A DNA stretch of 64,000 nt. Origin: RPQJ01 sp963846885 (lineage in GTDB: Bacteria; Pseudomonadota; Gammaproteobacteria; Steroidobacterales; Steroidobacteraceae). The translations under genes and the position numbers were made by a program. Numbering within the stretch: the first letter of the stretch is position 1; the number at the start of each line of letters is the position of its first letter. Under the pieces are notes generated by a model, which saw only the letters and a program-made list of their open reading frames with translations, had not been told where the DNA came from and searched no databases. The stretch lies in contig CAWJXS010000022.1 in the NCBI GenBank assembly GCA_963846885.1, forward strand, positions 124,001 to 188,000. The letters are read 5' to 3'. This document shows, piece by piece, positions 36,723-47,056 of this stretch.

Positions 36723-37754
36723 GTGCGTACGACAACTCCGACCGCCTCACCCAGCACGACGCCAGCCAAGCCCGAAGCCGCCCGGCAGCCGGCCCGGTCG
36801 CGTTACGCGTTCCTGACGCTGCCCGACTACTCGATGATCGCGCTGACCAATGCGATCGAACCGCTGCGGATGGCCAATCGGGTGTCCGGGCAGGTGGCGT
36901 ATGACTGGCTCGTGGTGACGCTGGACGGCGAACCCGCGCTCGCGAGCAACGGACTGATGATGACCCCGACGACCCGGCTGGCCGACGCGCTCAACGTCGA
37001 TCTGGTCTTCGTGTGCGGCGGCGTGAACGTGCGCGACGCCGTCTCACCGGCCCTGCTGACAGCGCTGCGACGGCTTGCGGCCAAGCGCCTGCCACTGGGC
37101 GCGCTCTGCACCGGCGGCTACGCGTTGGCACAGGCGGGCCTGCTCGACGGGTATCACGCCACGATCCACTGGGAGAATCTCTCGGCGTTACGCGAAGAGT
37201 TTCCGCGCGTGCTGCTCTCGGATCACTTGTTCACCATCGACCGCAACCGCTACACCTGCTCGGGCGGCGTGGCGCCGCTCGAACTGATGCTGAACCTGAT
37301 CGAGGAGAAACTCGGCCCGCAGGTTTCCGCGCGCGTGTCCGAGCAGTTCATCGTCGAACGCATCCGCGACGCCAACGACCGGCAGTACGTGCCATTGCGC
37401 GCGCAGGTTGGCAACGTCCATCGCAGCGTGATCGCGGTGGCCTCGCTGATGGAAGCCAACATCGAGAACCCGTTGCCACTCGAGCAGATCGCGCGCAAAT
37501 CGGGCCTGTCGCGGCGGCAGATCGAGCGGCTGTTCCAGCGGCACGTCAACTGCGTGCCGAAGCGGTACTACCTGGAGCTGCGCCTGAAGCGGGCGCGGGA
37601 ACTGCTGGTGCAGACGTCGATGCCTGTCATGGCCATCAGCACTGCGTGCGGATTCAAGTCGCCGCCGCACTTCTCGAAGTGCTATCGCAATCATTTCGGC
37701 CGGGCGCCGACTGCCGAACGGCAACCGCGGCGCGTCGCAGGCACGTCGGCATAG
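36723..37754 (+). CDS. GlxA-family (DJ-1/PfpI + AraC) transcriptional regulator, GbdR-like
   Basis: A 343-aa regulator. The N-terminal class-I glutamine-amidotransferase-like domain has LGALCTGGYALAQAGLLDG near residue 120, and the C-terminal AraC helix-turn-helix pair runs from about residue 240 (LEQIARKSGLSRRQIERLF, then MAISTACGFKSPPHFSKCYR). This is the architecture of GbdR, the glycine-betaine/dimethylglycine-sensing activator of Pseudomonas. The GTG start at 36723 is the only start giving the expected N-terminus. Divergence from the dimethylglycine/sarcosine oxidase operon makes that operon its likely target. Confidence 0.87.
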   Translation: MRTTTPTASPSTTPAKPEAARQPARSRYAFLTLPDYSMIALTNAIEPLRMANRVSGQVAYDWLVVTLDGEPALASNGLMMTPTTRLADALNVDLVFVCGGVNVRDAVSPALLTALRRLAAKRLPLGALCTGGYALAQAGLLDGYHATIHWENLSALREEFPRVLLSDHLFTIDRNRYTCSGGVAPLELMLNLIEEKLGPQVSARVSEQFIVERIRDANDRQYVPLRAQVGNVHRSVIAVASLMEANIENPLPLEQIARKSGLSRRQIERLFQRHVNCVPKRYYLELRLKRARELLVQTSMPVMAISTACGFKSPPHFSKCYRNHFGRAPTAERQPRRVAGTSA

Positions 37755-37940
37755 GGCGATCGGTCGTTGCTCGCCGCAAGCGCTCAACTGACAGCCAAAC
37801 GTTCGCTGCGGCAGTTGGTCGCCGACAGCCTTGAAGAAGCGGTAGCCGTCGCCCGCCGGCCATTGCGGCTATCGTATTAGGTGGCACGGGGATGCCCGGT
37901 TAGACTGAACCAGTCCGCTTGCGCTTTCACGAGGCCAATC

Positions 37941-38834
37941 ATGAGCAACTTCGAACAGCAACGAGTCAAGTTCCGCACCCAGGCAGGCTTCATTGCCGCG
38001 CTGGACCAGAGCGGTGGCAGCACCCCGAAGGCGCTGAAGTTGTATGGCATCCCTGAGAGCGCCTGGTCCGGCGACGCGGCGATGATGGACCTGATCCACG
38101 CCATGCGCGCGCGCATCATTACGAGTCCCAGCTTCAATGGCGACCGGATCCTGGGAGCCATCCTGTTCGAGGACACGATGGACCGCGAAATCCTGGGTCG
38201 GCCGACGGCCGAGTACCTGTGGGAGGTGAAGAAAGTCGTTCCGATTCTCAAAGTGGACAAGGGCCTCGAAGCGGAATCGGACGGCGTGCAGTTGATGAAG
38301 CCCATGCCGGGCCTCGACCAGCTTCTGGCACGCGCCAAGGCCAAGGGCGTCTTCGGCACCAAGATGCGCTCGGTGATCAAGCAGGCGAACCCGGCGGGCA
38401 TCCGCACGGTGGTGGACCAGCAGTTCGCGATCGCCCGTCAGATCATCGCTGCCGGTCTCGTGCCGATCATCGAGCCCGAGGTCGACATCAAGTGCCCCAA
38501 CAAGGCGGCCGCCGAAGACCTGCTCAAGGCCGCCATCCTGGTCCGGCTCGAAGAGTTGCAGGAAGGCCAGCAGGTGATGCTGAAGCTCACACTGCCAGAC
38601 CACGACAATCTCTATGCCGAGTGCATCAAGCACCCGCGCGTGCTCAGGGTCGTGGCGCTGTCGGGCGGCTACTCGCGCGACGAAGCCAACGCGCGGCTGG
38701 CTCGCCAGCACCTGATGGTGGCCAGCTTCTCCCGGGCGCTGACCGAGGGGCTGACCGCCCAGCAGTCGGACGCGGAGTTCAACGCCGCCCTGGACCGATC
38801 CATCGAGAGCATCTTCCAGGCATCGAAGACCTGA
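37941..38834 (+). CDS. fda: Class I fructose-bisphosphate aldolase
   Basis: A 297-aa Schiff-base aldolase of the bacterial class I type (Staphylococcus-like). It has GFIAALDQSGGSTPKAL near residue 14, ILFEDTMDREI near residue 75, a lysine-rich KVDKGL segment and IIEPEVDIKCPNK near residue 175. It cleaves fructose 1,6-bisphosphate. The start at 37941 follows a GAGG box by 8 nt; an in-frame ATG 60 nt upstream has none. It sits alone between the regulator and a convergent dehydrogenase gene. A link to amine catabolism is not evident except as a gluconeogenic step. Confidence 0.9.
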   Translation: MSNFEQQRVKFRTQAGFIAALDQSGGSTPKALKLYGIPESAWSGDAAMMDLIHAMRARIITSPSFNGDRILGAILFEDTMDREILGRPTAEYLWEVKKVVPILKVDKGLEAESDGVQLMKPMPGLDQLLARAKAKGVFGTKMRSVIKQANPAGIRTVVDQQFAIARQIIAAGLVPIIEPEVDIKCPNKAAAEDLLKAAILVRLEELQEGQQVMLKLTLPDHDNLYAECIKHPRVLRVVALSGGYSRDEANARLARQHLMVASFSRALTEGLTAQQSDAEFNAALDRSIESIFQASKT

Positions 38835-38894
38835 GCGCGCCGCAAGCATCTCGCGCCGCGGCACTTGAACGGTCGCTGGACGGCGACGGCAGGC

Positions 38895-41319
38895 TCAGGA
38901 GCGCATCCGCAAGCCCTGGGGATCGACGAGCGCACCCGCGCTGCGCACCGCAGCCCGACGTTCGCCCATCAATTCCACGGCGAAGCCCGTCGTCTCCCCC
39001 GCCACCGCATTGTCGACGTAACCCAGCGCGATCGACTTGCCCACCGTGTGGCCGTAACCGCCCGACGTGACCCAGCCGACGACCTTGTCGCCATGCCAGA
39101 TCGGCTCGTCGCCGATCGCATCCGCGTCCTTCGCATCGACGGCCAGCGTGATCAGCTTGCGCACCCCGCCGCTCGCCTTCTCGGCGGCCGCGGCGGTCTT
39201 GCCGATGAATTCCGGCTTATCGAGATGCACGAAGCGGCCGAGGCCCGCCTCGTACGGCCCGTAGATCGGACGGAACTCTCGCGCCCAGTTGCCGAAGCTC
39301 TTTTCGAGCCGCAGCGAGTTGAGTGCCCGGCCGCCGAAGTTACTTGCAGGCCGTGCGCCTTGCCCGCTTCGTGCAGCAAGTCGTACAGCGTGCGCAGGTA
39401 CTCGGACGTCACCCACAACTCGTAGCCCATCTCGCCCGTGAACGAGACGCGACCCACCAGCGCGGGGACCATGCCGACGTCCATCTGGGCGAACGACATG
39501 AACGGAAACGCAGCGGTCGACAGGTCGTGGTCGACCAGTTGCTGCAGCAGCGCGCGCGACTGGGGGCCTGCGACGGAGAGCCCCAGGTATTCCATCGCGC
39601 ACGGACGCACGGTCACGCCCGTCGGCGGCAGGTGCTTTTCGAACCAGCGCAGGTAGAACACTTCGGCGGCGTACGTGCCGACGACGAAGAAACGGTCGGC
39701 CGACACGCGGCACATCGTAAAGTCGCCGATCAATCGACCGGCATCATTGAGCATCGGCGACAGCGCGATGCGGCCGACGGCGGGTACCTTGCACGTCATG
39801 ATCCTGGCGAGCCAGTCGGCGGCGCCCGGACCCGTGATTTCGAACTTGCCGTAGTTCGAGATTTCGATCAGGCCGCACGACTTCGCGCACGGCACGACAT
39901 TCCTCCGGCCACGTGCGGATGCGCATTCGAGCGGCGGAACGTCGCGTCTTCCTTCGCCGGCGTGCCCTTCGGCGCGAACCACAGCGGGTGCTCGAGCGTG
40001 CAGTAGTCGCCGAACACGGCGTTCTCGGCCTGCAGCTTTTCGTAGATCGGCGTGGTGCGCAGCGGGCGCGCAGCCTCGAGTTCTTCATTCGGGAAGCGGA
40101 TGCGGAAGCGCCGCGAGTAGTTCTCGCGCACCTTCGCATTGGTGTACGGCCGGTTGGCCCAGTCGCCGTAACGCGCGACGTCCATCGCCCAGATGTCGGC
40201 GCCCGGATCGCCTTCGACCATCCAGTTCGCGAGCGACAGGCCCACGCCGCCGCCCTGGCTGAACCCAGCCATGACGCCGCAGGCCACCCAGTAGTTCTTG
40301 AGCCCCTTGATCGGGCCGACCAGCGGGTTGCCGTCTGGCGCGAACGTGAACGGGCCGTTGACGACCTTCTTGATGCCAGCGCTTTCGAGCCGCGGGAAAT
40401 GCTCGAACGCCACGGTGACGCTCGGCGCGATGCGCTCGAGGTCGTTCGGCAGCAGGTCCTGGCCGAAGTCCCATGGAGTCGTCTTCGGCGACCAGGGCAC
40501 GCCCGCACGCTCGTACGTACCGAGCAGCATGCCCTGCCGCTCCTGCCGCATGTAGATCTCGGCCTCGAAGTCGATGACGTGCAGCAGTTCCTTCTGCCCT
40601 TTCAGTTCGGGCAGGTCCTCGGTGATGAAGTACTGGTGCTCCATCGCGAGAATCGGCAACTCCAGGCCGACGAAGCGGCCGACTTCGCGCGCCCACAGGC
40701 CGCCGGCGTTGACGACGTGCTCGGCGTGGACCGTGCCTTTCTCCGTCACGACGTCCCAGGTTCCGTCCGCGCGCTGCTTCGTGTCGATGACACGGTTCTG
40801 GCGCACGATTTCGGCGCCGGCCAGCTGCGCTGACTTCGCGTAGGCATGCGTGACGCCGTACGGGTCGACGTGGCCTTCGATCGGGTCGTAGATCGCACCG
40901 AGGAAGTGCTTCTCGTCGAGCAGCGGGTACATCGCCTTGGCTTCAGCGGGCGTGATCAGCTGCAGGTCCATGCCGAGGTAGCGGCCGCGAGCCACGGCCA
41001 TCCGCAGCCAGTCGACGCGCTCAGGCGTGCCGGCGAGCATGAGTCCACCGGTGATGTGCACACCGCACGAGACGCCGGAGATCTGTTCGATCTCCTTGTA
41101 AAGCTCGATCGTGTACTGCTGCAGCTTGGCGACGTTCGGGTCGCCGTTGACGGTGTGCATGCCGCCCGCGGCGTGCCAGGTCGAGCCCGACGTGAGCTCC
41201 GCGCGTTCGATGAGCAGGACGTCCTTCCAGCCCGCCTTGGTGAGGTGATACAGGACGCTTGCGCCCACGACACCGCCACCGATCACCGCCACCTGCACCT
41301 GATTCCGCATGCGTATCAA
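38895..41319 (-). pseudogene. FAD-GcvT fusion dehydrogenase, copy 4, frameshifted
   Basis: About 810 aa when three frames are joined. The first 475 residues are intact: VAVIGGGVVGASVLYHLTK, STWHAAGGMHTVNGDPN, and IKGLKNYWVACGVMAGFSQG. Small indels occur near 39885-39915, after which homology resumes at CGLIEISNYGKFEITGPG. Another break near 39345 follows HEAGKAHGLQ and resumes at NFGGRALNSLRLEKSF. The GcvT domain shows FTGEMGYELWVT. It lies downstream of the second MttB-family gene in the same direction, repeating the MttB then FAD-GcvT order of the first cluster. Breaks may be sequence errors. Confidence 0.82.
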
Positions 41320-41346
41320 CCTCAGACTGCAATTGAATAAACCGAC

Positions 41347-41453
41347 AAGGGGCTAGGGGCTAGGGGTTAGGGGTTAGTGAAGAGTGGCGTCGGCAGCAGT
41401 ATGGTGCCGACGCTACTCTCCGACTAACCCCTAACCCCTAGCCCCTACCCCTT
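41347..41453. repeat. Long inverted repeat with TAGGGG-type heptamers
   Basis: Two arms of about 49 nt (41347-41395 and 41405-41453) are nearly perfect reverse complements around a 9-nt loop. The outer parts are built from (C/T)TAGGGG heptamers and the inner part from GGCGTCGGCA/TGCCGACGC. It lies between the second MttB gene and FAD-GcvT copy 4, on their transcript. It could act as a terminator or RNA-stability hairpin. A related element is at 51695-51841. Confidence 0.8.
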
Positions 41454-41455
41454 CA

Positions 41456-43018
41456 TCAAGTCACCGGCGGCGCACCGCCCTCCGCCGTGCGCCGCACGAC
41501 GAAGGCATTCATTTCCTCGACGATGGCCGGATCGCGCTCCGGCTCCACGTAGCGCGCGAGCGTCTCGTGGTAGACCGTATTGGCGCGCTCCGTGGCCGTC
41601 TTCGCGCCATCGTTCTCCCAGCTGCCGTAGTTGCGCCAGTCCGAAATCAGCGGGGTGTAGAAGGCGGTGCGATAGCGCTCCATGGTGTGTGCGCACGCGA
41701 AGAAGTGTCCGCCGTAGCCGACCTCGGCGATCGCATCGAGCGCCATGTCGACCGGCTCGGCACCCACGGGCTGGAACAGCTCCGCGAACATCTGCAGCAT
41801 TTCGATATCCATGATGAATTTTTCATAGGACGTCGAAAGGCCGCCTTCAACCCAGCCTGCCGCGTGCAGCATGAAGTTCGCGCCGCCCATCAGCGCACCC
41901 CACAGGCTCATCTGTGCCTCGTAAGCGGCTTGGGCGTCTGGCGCATTGGAGGCCGTTGCGCTGGACGAACGCCACGGCACCTTGATGTAGCGCGCCAGCT
42001 GGCCGGCGCCGAACGCCGCCTTGGCGTACTCGGGCGTGCCGAATGCAGGCGAACCAGACTTCATGTCGACGTTCGAGGTAAAGCTGCCGTACAGGATCGG
42101 CGTGCCCGGACGCACGCTCTGGGCCAGCGTGATGCCGGCCAGGGCTTCCGCATGTGCCAGGGTCAGCGCGCCCGTGATCGTGACGGGCGCCATCGCGCCG
42201 GCGAGCGTGAACGGCGTGATGATCAGCACCTGCCCTGCCTCGGCAAAATCGATGATGCCCTCGGCCATCGGGATGTCGAGCTGCAGCGGCGAGTTCGTGT
42301 TGATCACGGTCCAGACGTACGGCTTCAGCTTGAACTCTTCCGCCGACAGCTTGTGCGCGATGCGGATCAGCTCGAAGCAGTCCGCGATCTGCTGCGAGCC
42401 GCGCGAGAAGATGAACGGGGTCTTGTCCGACAGCAGCAGCATCGACCGCGTGGTCTCGAAATGACGCACGTGGACGGGAATGTCCTGCGGCTCGACGGCG
42501 CCGCCCAGCGTGTGGATGACGTCGAAGCTTTGCGAGAGTTTCATCAGGTTGCAGAAGTCGACGAACGTGCCCGCGCGGCGGCCATTCTGCGTGTCCATGA
42601 TGTTCGGCGGGCCGGACGTCGGCGCCAGGCAGACGTGCTTGCCCCCGACCGGCGTGTTGAACTCCGGGTCGAGCGCCTGGAAGGTGAACGTGCTGGGCGT
42701 CGTGGCCAGCGCCTTCGCCACCAGCCCGCGATCGATGCGGACCACCTGCGTCGCTTCGTCCACCGTCGCGCCCGCCTGCGCGTAGCGCTTGCGCGCGATC
42801 GGCGACAGCACCTTCATGCCCTGGTTTTCGAGCAGCGTCAGCGCCGCGACGTGGATCGCCGCCACCTGGTCATCCGAATAGATGCGCGGGTTCTCGAACG
42901 GATTGACCATCTTGCGGTACGCGCGTGACCGCTCTGGCGTCGGCGCAGCGGTAGCGGCGGCGGCCGGACGCCGCCGGCCGGTGCCACGGCGCGGGCTGTT
43001 CGATTCGATTTCGCTCAT
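41456..43018 (-). CDS. Trimethylamine methyltransferase (MttB) family protein, no pyrrolysine, copy 2
   Basis: A 520-aa MttB-superfamily protein, clearly divergent from copy 1. It has YSDDQVAAIHVAALTLLENQG near residue 50, GGKHVCLAPTSGPPNIMDT near residue 120, and AAGWVEGGLSTSYEKFIMD near residue 385 in the barrel's C-terminal part. No in-frame UAG occurs, so it is not a pyrrolysine enzyme. The expected role is methyl transfer from a methylated (quaternary) amine to a corrinoid protein. The start at 43018 overlaps the LysR stop (ATGA), so regulator and enzyme are co-translated. Substrate unknown. Confidence 0.88.
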   Translation of the reverse strand: MSEIESNSPRRGTGRRRPAAAATAAPTPERSRAYRKMVNPFENPRIYSDDQVAAIHVAALTLLENQGMKVLSPIARKRYAQAGATVDEATQVVRIDRGLVAKALATTPSTFTFQALDPEFNTPVGGKHVCLAPTSGPPNIMDTQNGRRAGTFVDFCNLMKLSQSFDVIHTLGGAVEPQDIPVHVRHFETTRSMLLLSDKTPFIFSRGSQQIADCFELIRIAHKLSAEEFKLKPYVWTVINTNSPLQLDIPMAEGIIDFAEAGQVLIITPFTLAGAMAPVTITGALTLAHAEALAGITLAQSVRPGTPILYGSFTSNVDMKSGSPAFGTPEYAKAAFGAGQLARYIKVPWRSSSATASNAPDAQAAYEAQMSLWGALMGGANFMLHAAGWVEGGLSTSYEKFIMDIEMLQMFAELFQPVGAEPVDMALDAIAEVGYGGHFFACAHTMERYRTAFYTPLISDWRNYGSWENDGAKTATERANTVYHETLARYVEPERDPAIVEEMNAFVVRRTAEGGAPPVT

Positions 43019-44001
43019 GCTCGATGGACTCCGGGAGGGATCGCAGCGGCGCTGTCCGCGGCGGCGGCACGGGACGCGTTGGCGCCCGGACCGAACTGTT
43101 CGATGAGCCACGAGCGAAAGAGAGCCGTGGCGGTGTCGCTCAGCGCTTCCGGATCCGTGACGAGGTAGTAGCCAAAACCGTCGTTGAAGGTGGTGTCGTA
43201 GGGTTGCACCAGTCGTCCTGCCTTCAGGTGATCGCGGAACAGGTCGAGGTCGATCAGCGCGATGCCCGCACCGCTCAGCACGTACTGGACCGTGAGGATT
43301 TCAGTGTCGAACACCAGACCGCGCTCGATGTCGAGCCCGTGCAGGCCCGCTGCGCGCACGTACTGCGACCAGAAATGACGTCGCGGCAGGCCTTCGACGC
43401 GCATGTGGACCAGTTCGTTGTCGCGCACGAACGCCTCGAGGTCCTTGCCCGCATGCCGCGCCACGACATCCGGGTGACAGACGAGACCCAGCCGCACGGG
43501 CCACAGCAGGTCGCTCACCCGGTCCGTGACGGACGGGCGCGAATACAGCACGGCGATGTCGACGTCGGCCGCCGGGGGGCCGATGCCGTAAGGACTGACG
43601 AGGTCGATCTCGACCTCCGGGTGGTCCGCACGGAAGTCCTGCAGCAGCGGAACCATCATGTGCGCGGCAAAACTCGGCGGCATCTGCACGCGCAACGTGC
43701 GCAACCGCGGCGTGCGGGCGTCGCGGATCTCGTCGATCGCATGCTCCAGCCGGTCGAACGAGCGCGAAACGACCGGCAACAGGTGTTCACCGGCTGCGGT
43801 GAGCACGAGCGAATGCGGCCGTCGCTCGAACAGCTTCACGCCGATCAGGTTCTCGAGTGAAATCACGTGCCGGGACAGCGCGCTTTGCGCGATGCTGAGG
43901 GCACTGGCAGCGCCGGTGAAACTGCCGTACCGGGCCACGCCCTCGAACGCCCGCAGGGCATTCAGGGGCAGCCAGCGACGGTCGATGCGAACCTTATCCA
44001 T
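43015..44001 (-). CDS. LysR-family transcriptional regulator
   Basis: A 328-aa LysR protein with its helix-turn-helix at residues 12-70 (PLNALRAFEGVARYGSFTGAA and AQSALSRHVISLENLIGVKLF) and a substrate-binding domain from residue 95. The C-terminus has an Ala-rich extension of about 25 residues. It is co-transcribed with MttB copy 2 (4-nt overlap), an arrangement that implies local control of that gene and FAD-GcvT copy 4. It also diverges from the TonB receptor gene and could regulate it. Confidence 0.88.
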   Translation of the reverse strand: MDKVRIDRRWLPLNALRAFEGVARYGSFTGAASALSIAQSALSRHVISLENLIGVKLFERRPHSLVLTAAGEHLLPVVSRSFDRLEHAIDEIRDARTPRLRTLRVQMPPSFAAHMMVPLLQDFRADHPEVEIDLVSPYGIGPPAADVDIAVLYSRPSVTDRVSDLLWPVRLGLVCHPDVVARHAGKDLEAFVRDNELVHMRVEGLPRRHFWSQYVRAAGLHGLDIERGLVFDTEILTVQYVLSGAGIALIDLDLFRDHLKAGRLVQPYDTTFNDGFGYYLVTDPEALSDTATALFRSWLIEQFGPGANASRAAAADSAAAIPPGVHRA

Positions 44002-44301
44002 CGTGCAGCCCCCAGGGCCTCGGTTGGGCCTCTAAAACGGTACCCGGGCGCGAGGCTCGCGGCCAAGTCACCGGGCGGCAAGCGTGGCGCATTCGCCACA
44101 CCAGCGGCAATGCTTTTTTTGCTGTCCGGTTAATGCTTTTTTCAGATGATCATTTTGTGGACGGGACAGCATTCGACTTGTTATGGTCGGCCGCGCCTCG
44201 CGCGTTCGGCTCGCCGGACACGCGGGATTCAAAAAAGGGCGGCGGTCGCTGCATCCGGGGCCGTTGCGTAGACAACACGAACTCTGGGGGTTCGAAATCG
44301 C
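44002..44301. promoter_or_regulatory. Divergent intergenic region with direct repeats, LysR/TonB receptor
   Basis: No gene. AATGCTTTTTT occurs twice (44109-44119 and 44132-44142) at a 23-bp period, about two helical turns, a layout seen for regulator sites. A plausible rightward promoter is TTGTGG (44155-44160), then an 18-nt spacer, then TGTTAT (44179-44184). All of this is pattern reading only. Confidence 0.35.
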
Positions 44302-46976
44302 ATGAATTACAGACTCGCATCTGCGGTGGCTGCCGTACTCGCCGCCAGCCCGGCCCAAGTCGTCTGGGCGCAGGCAGCGTCCGGTGGTCTCGAGGAAGTG
44401 GTCGTCACGGCCCAGCGCCGCGCTGAAAGCCTGCAGGACGTTCCACTGTCGATCCAGGCACTGACCGGGGAGACCCTCCGGGAGCTGAACGTCTCGACGA
44501 TCGACGAGTTCGTCAAGTTCCTGCCTAGCGTATCGACCGCCAACCTCGGCCCTGGCCAGAGCAACATCTACATGCGCGGCCTCAGCGTCGGCACATTCGG
44601 CACGCAGGGCACCGGTCGGACGGCCCCTGGCCGAACGTCGCGGTGTACTTCGACGAACAGTCCACCCAGATCCCGGGCCGCAACCTGGACGTCTACGCGG
44701 CCGACTTCGAGCGCATCGAAGTGCTCGACAGGCCCGCAGGGCACCCTGTTCGGTGCAGGCGCCCAGGCGGGCGTGCTGCGTTACATCACGAACAAGCCCG
44801 AGTTCAATGCGATGCACGTCCAACGTCAAGGCCGGCTTACGCCACCACGGCGCACGGTTCCGAAAGCTCAACGTCGATGCCATGGTCAACGTGCCATCAT
44901 CGACGGCAAGCTGGCAGCTGCGCGTCGTGGTCTACCACGACAACCGCGGCGGCTACATCGACAACGTCGTACAGCACCTTCACGCGTCGTGGCACCGACC
45001 TGGGCTTCGCCCGCCGCACGGGCGGCGTCGTTCCGGCCGACTCGCTGGTCATCAACAACGGCGACATCGCGACAGGACGACATCAACACGGTCGAACTAC
45101 AGCGGCGTCCGCGCCAGCCTCAAGTGGCAGATCAATGACGACTGGGACGCGCTGCTCGCCGATCGCCTTCCAGAAGATCGAAGGCGAAGGCGTGTTCTAC
45201 CAGCAGCCGAACGGCTCGGAGTCGGTGCGGCGCCACGGCCAACTGCACGAATCGGCCAGAAGCTGAAGGAACTCCAGGTCACGGTGTTCAACAAAGCTAC
45301 ACCGAGGACGAGTTCTCAACACGGCGCTGACCATCAACGGCAAGATCGGCACGCTCGACATCGTCTATGCCGGCGCCTACCTCACGCGTGAGGCGCGAGT
45401 CGATGTGCGACTACACGAACTACGCGCGCGGCGTCTGGGGCTCGTATTACCAGTGCACCGGCTTCTCCGGCGCCAGTCGGTGGACAAGTGCTACTCGCCG
45501 TCGAGCTTCTGGGACGACAAGTCCGACAGCACGAACATGAGCCACGAAATCCGCCTGAGCAGCCCGGCCGACTGGCGCATGCGCTTCATCGGCGGCCTGT
45601 TCTACGAAGATCGCACGGTCGAGGCCAGACCGACTGGCAGTACAAGTCGGTGCCGGAATGCGCGGACACCGGCGTCTCGACCGGCAGCTGCTTCCTGTAC
45701 CTCGATCCGCGCGCGGCCCCGAAGTTCCAGTCGGCCGTGCCGGACATGAACAATCCGAACCGCCGCGCCTCGCGACATCGGCTTCTTCAACGACTTCCAC
45801 GCGTGACTACACGCAGTTCGCGGCGTTCGCGTCGGTCGACTTCGACATCCTCGAGAACCTGACCCTGACCCTCGGCACGCGCTACTTCGACATCGAGAAC
45901 TCGATGGTCGGCGCGAACATGGGCAGCTTCTACTGCAAGGTCTACGGCACGGGCGAGATCCGGCCCCTGCAACGGCGACCTGTACGGCTACGGCGACGTC
46001 CTCGCGCCCTACGGCACCAACGTCACGCGAGCAGGAAGACAACGACAACCAGGCCGACGGTTTCCGCAGCCGTGCCAACCTGACCTGGCGCGTCAACGGC
46101 GACGTGCTGCTGTACACCACCTGGTCCGAAGGCTATCGCCCGGGCGGCTTCAACCGCGGTTCGGCTTGCGGCGTGCGGGATCCGCAGCAAACAACTACCA
46201 GCAGTGGTGCTTCCCGACTTCGTACGAGTCGGATGACCTGACCAACTATGAGTTGGGCTGGAAGACGACGTTCTGGGACGGCACGCGCGCAGTTCAACGG
46301 CGCGATCTACCAGGTCGAAGTGGGAGAAGCGCGCAGACCGAGCATGTTCGCGCCGCAGCTCGGCTTCCCGAACCTGCGGTCTTCCTGACCGGCCCGGACT
46401 ATACGAAGTCGATGGCATCGAGATGAACTTCGTGGTTGCGCCGATGGACGGCCTGGTGATCACAGCGGCGGGCTCGTACAACAAGGCCGAACTGGAGAAT
46501 TCGCCGCACGTTCATCAGCAACAACCCGGGCAGCCCGACTTTCGGCGAGCCGATCACCGAGTCGTGCCTTGCCTACTCGCGCCGGCGTCTGCACGCAGGT
46601 TGTCGCGGTGGACAACATCTTCGGCACGCCGGGCACGGAGATGGCGAACTCGCCGGAGATGCAGTTCAACATCCGTGCGCGGTACGAGTGGGACTAGGGC
46701 GAATACAACCCGTACGTGGGCGCCGCGATCCAGTATCAGGACGAATCGTATTCGTCGGCTGATCGAGGTGAACCGGTACGTGCAGCCGTCGTGGACGACG
46801 ATGGATGCATCCGTCGGCGTGGGCAAGGACGCTGGAACGCCGAACTGTACGTCACCAACCTGACGGACGAGAACAAGAGCGTGTACACGATCGCCTCGCA
46901 GTTCATCCTAGTCGAAGTGCCGATGCGGCCGCGGACGATCGGCCTGCGCTTCGGCTACAGCTTCGGCGGCAATTGA
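44302..46976 (+). pseudogene. TonB-dependent receptor, many frameshifts and one UAG
   Basis: Outer-membrane receptor of about 890 aa in composite. It has an N-terminal signal peptide, the plug start EEVVVTAQRRAESLQDVPLS, plug box IYMRGLSVG, then GPQGTLFGAGAQAGVLRYIT and a TonB C-terminal strand LRFGYSFGGN at the natural end. Homology hops between all three frames about every 30-100 nt from 44626 onward. Most breaks are single extra bases, for example GCG-A-CAG near 45071. A TAG interrupts YEWD-GEYNPYVG near 46695. Amino-acid identity between breaks is excellent, so sequence error is likely. Ligand unknown. Confidence 0.8.
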
Positions 46977-47056
46977 CCGTCAGCCTCGACACGGGCCGGT
47001 GGGGCAACCCGCCGGCCCGTTTTCTATTGGGCCACGAATTCCTTCATCATTCCCCG

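Noticed and set aside
41347..41453. Telomere-like or CRISPR-like repeat array
   Set aside because: The heptamers form one inverted repeat with a short loop, with no spacers and no linear-chromosome context.
46690..46700. Programmed UAG readthrough (Pyl or suppressor) in the TonB receptor
   Set aside because: It lies in a region full of indels, so a base error or decay is simpler.
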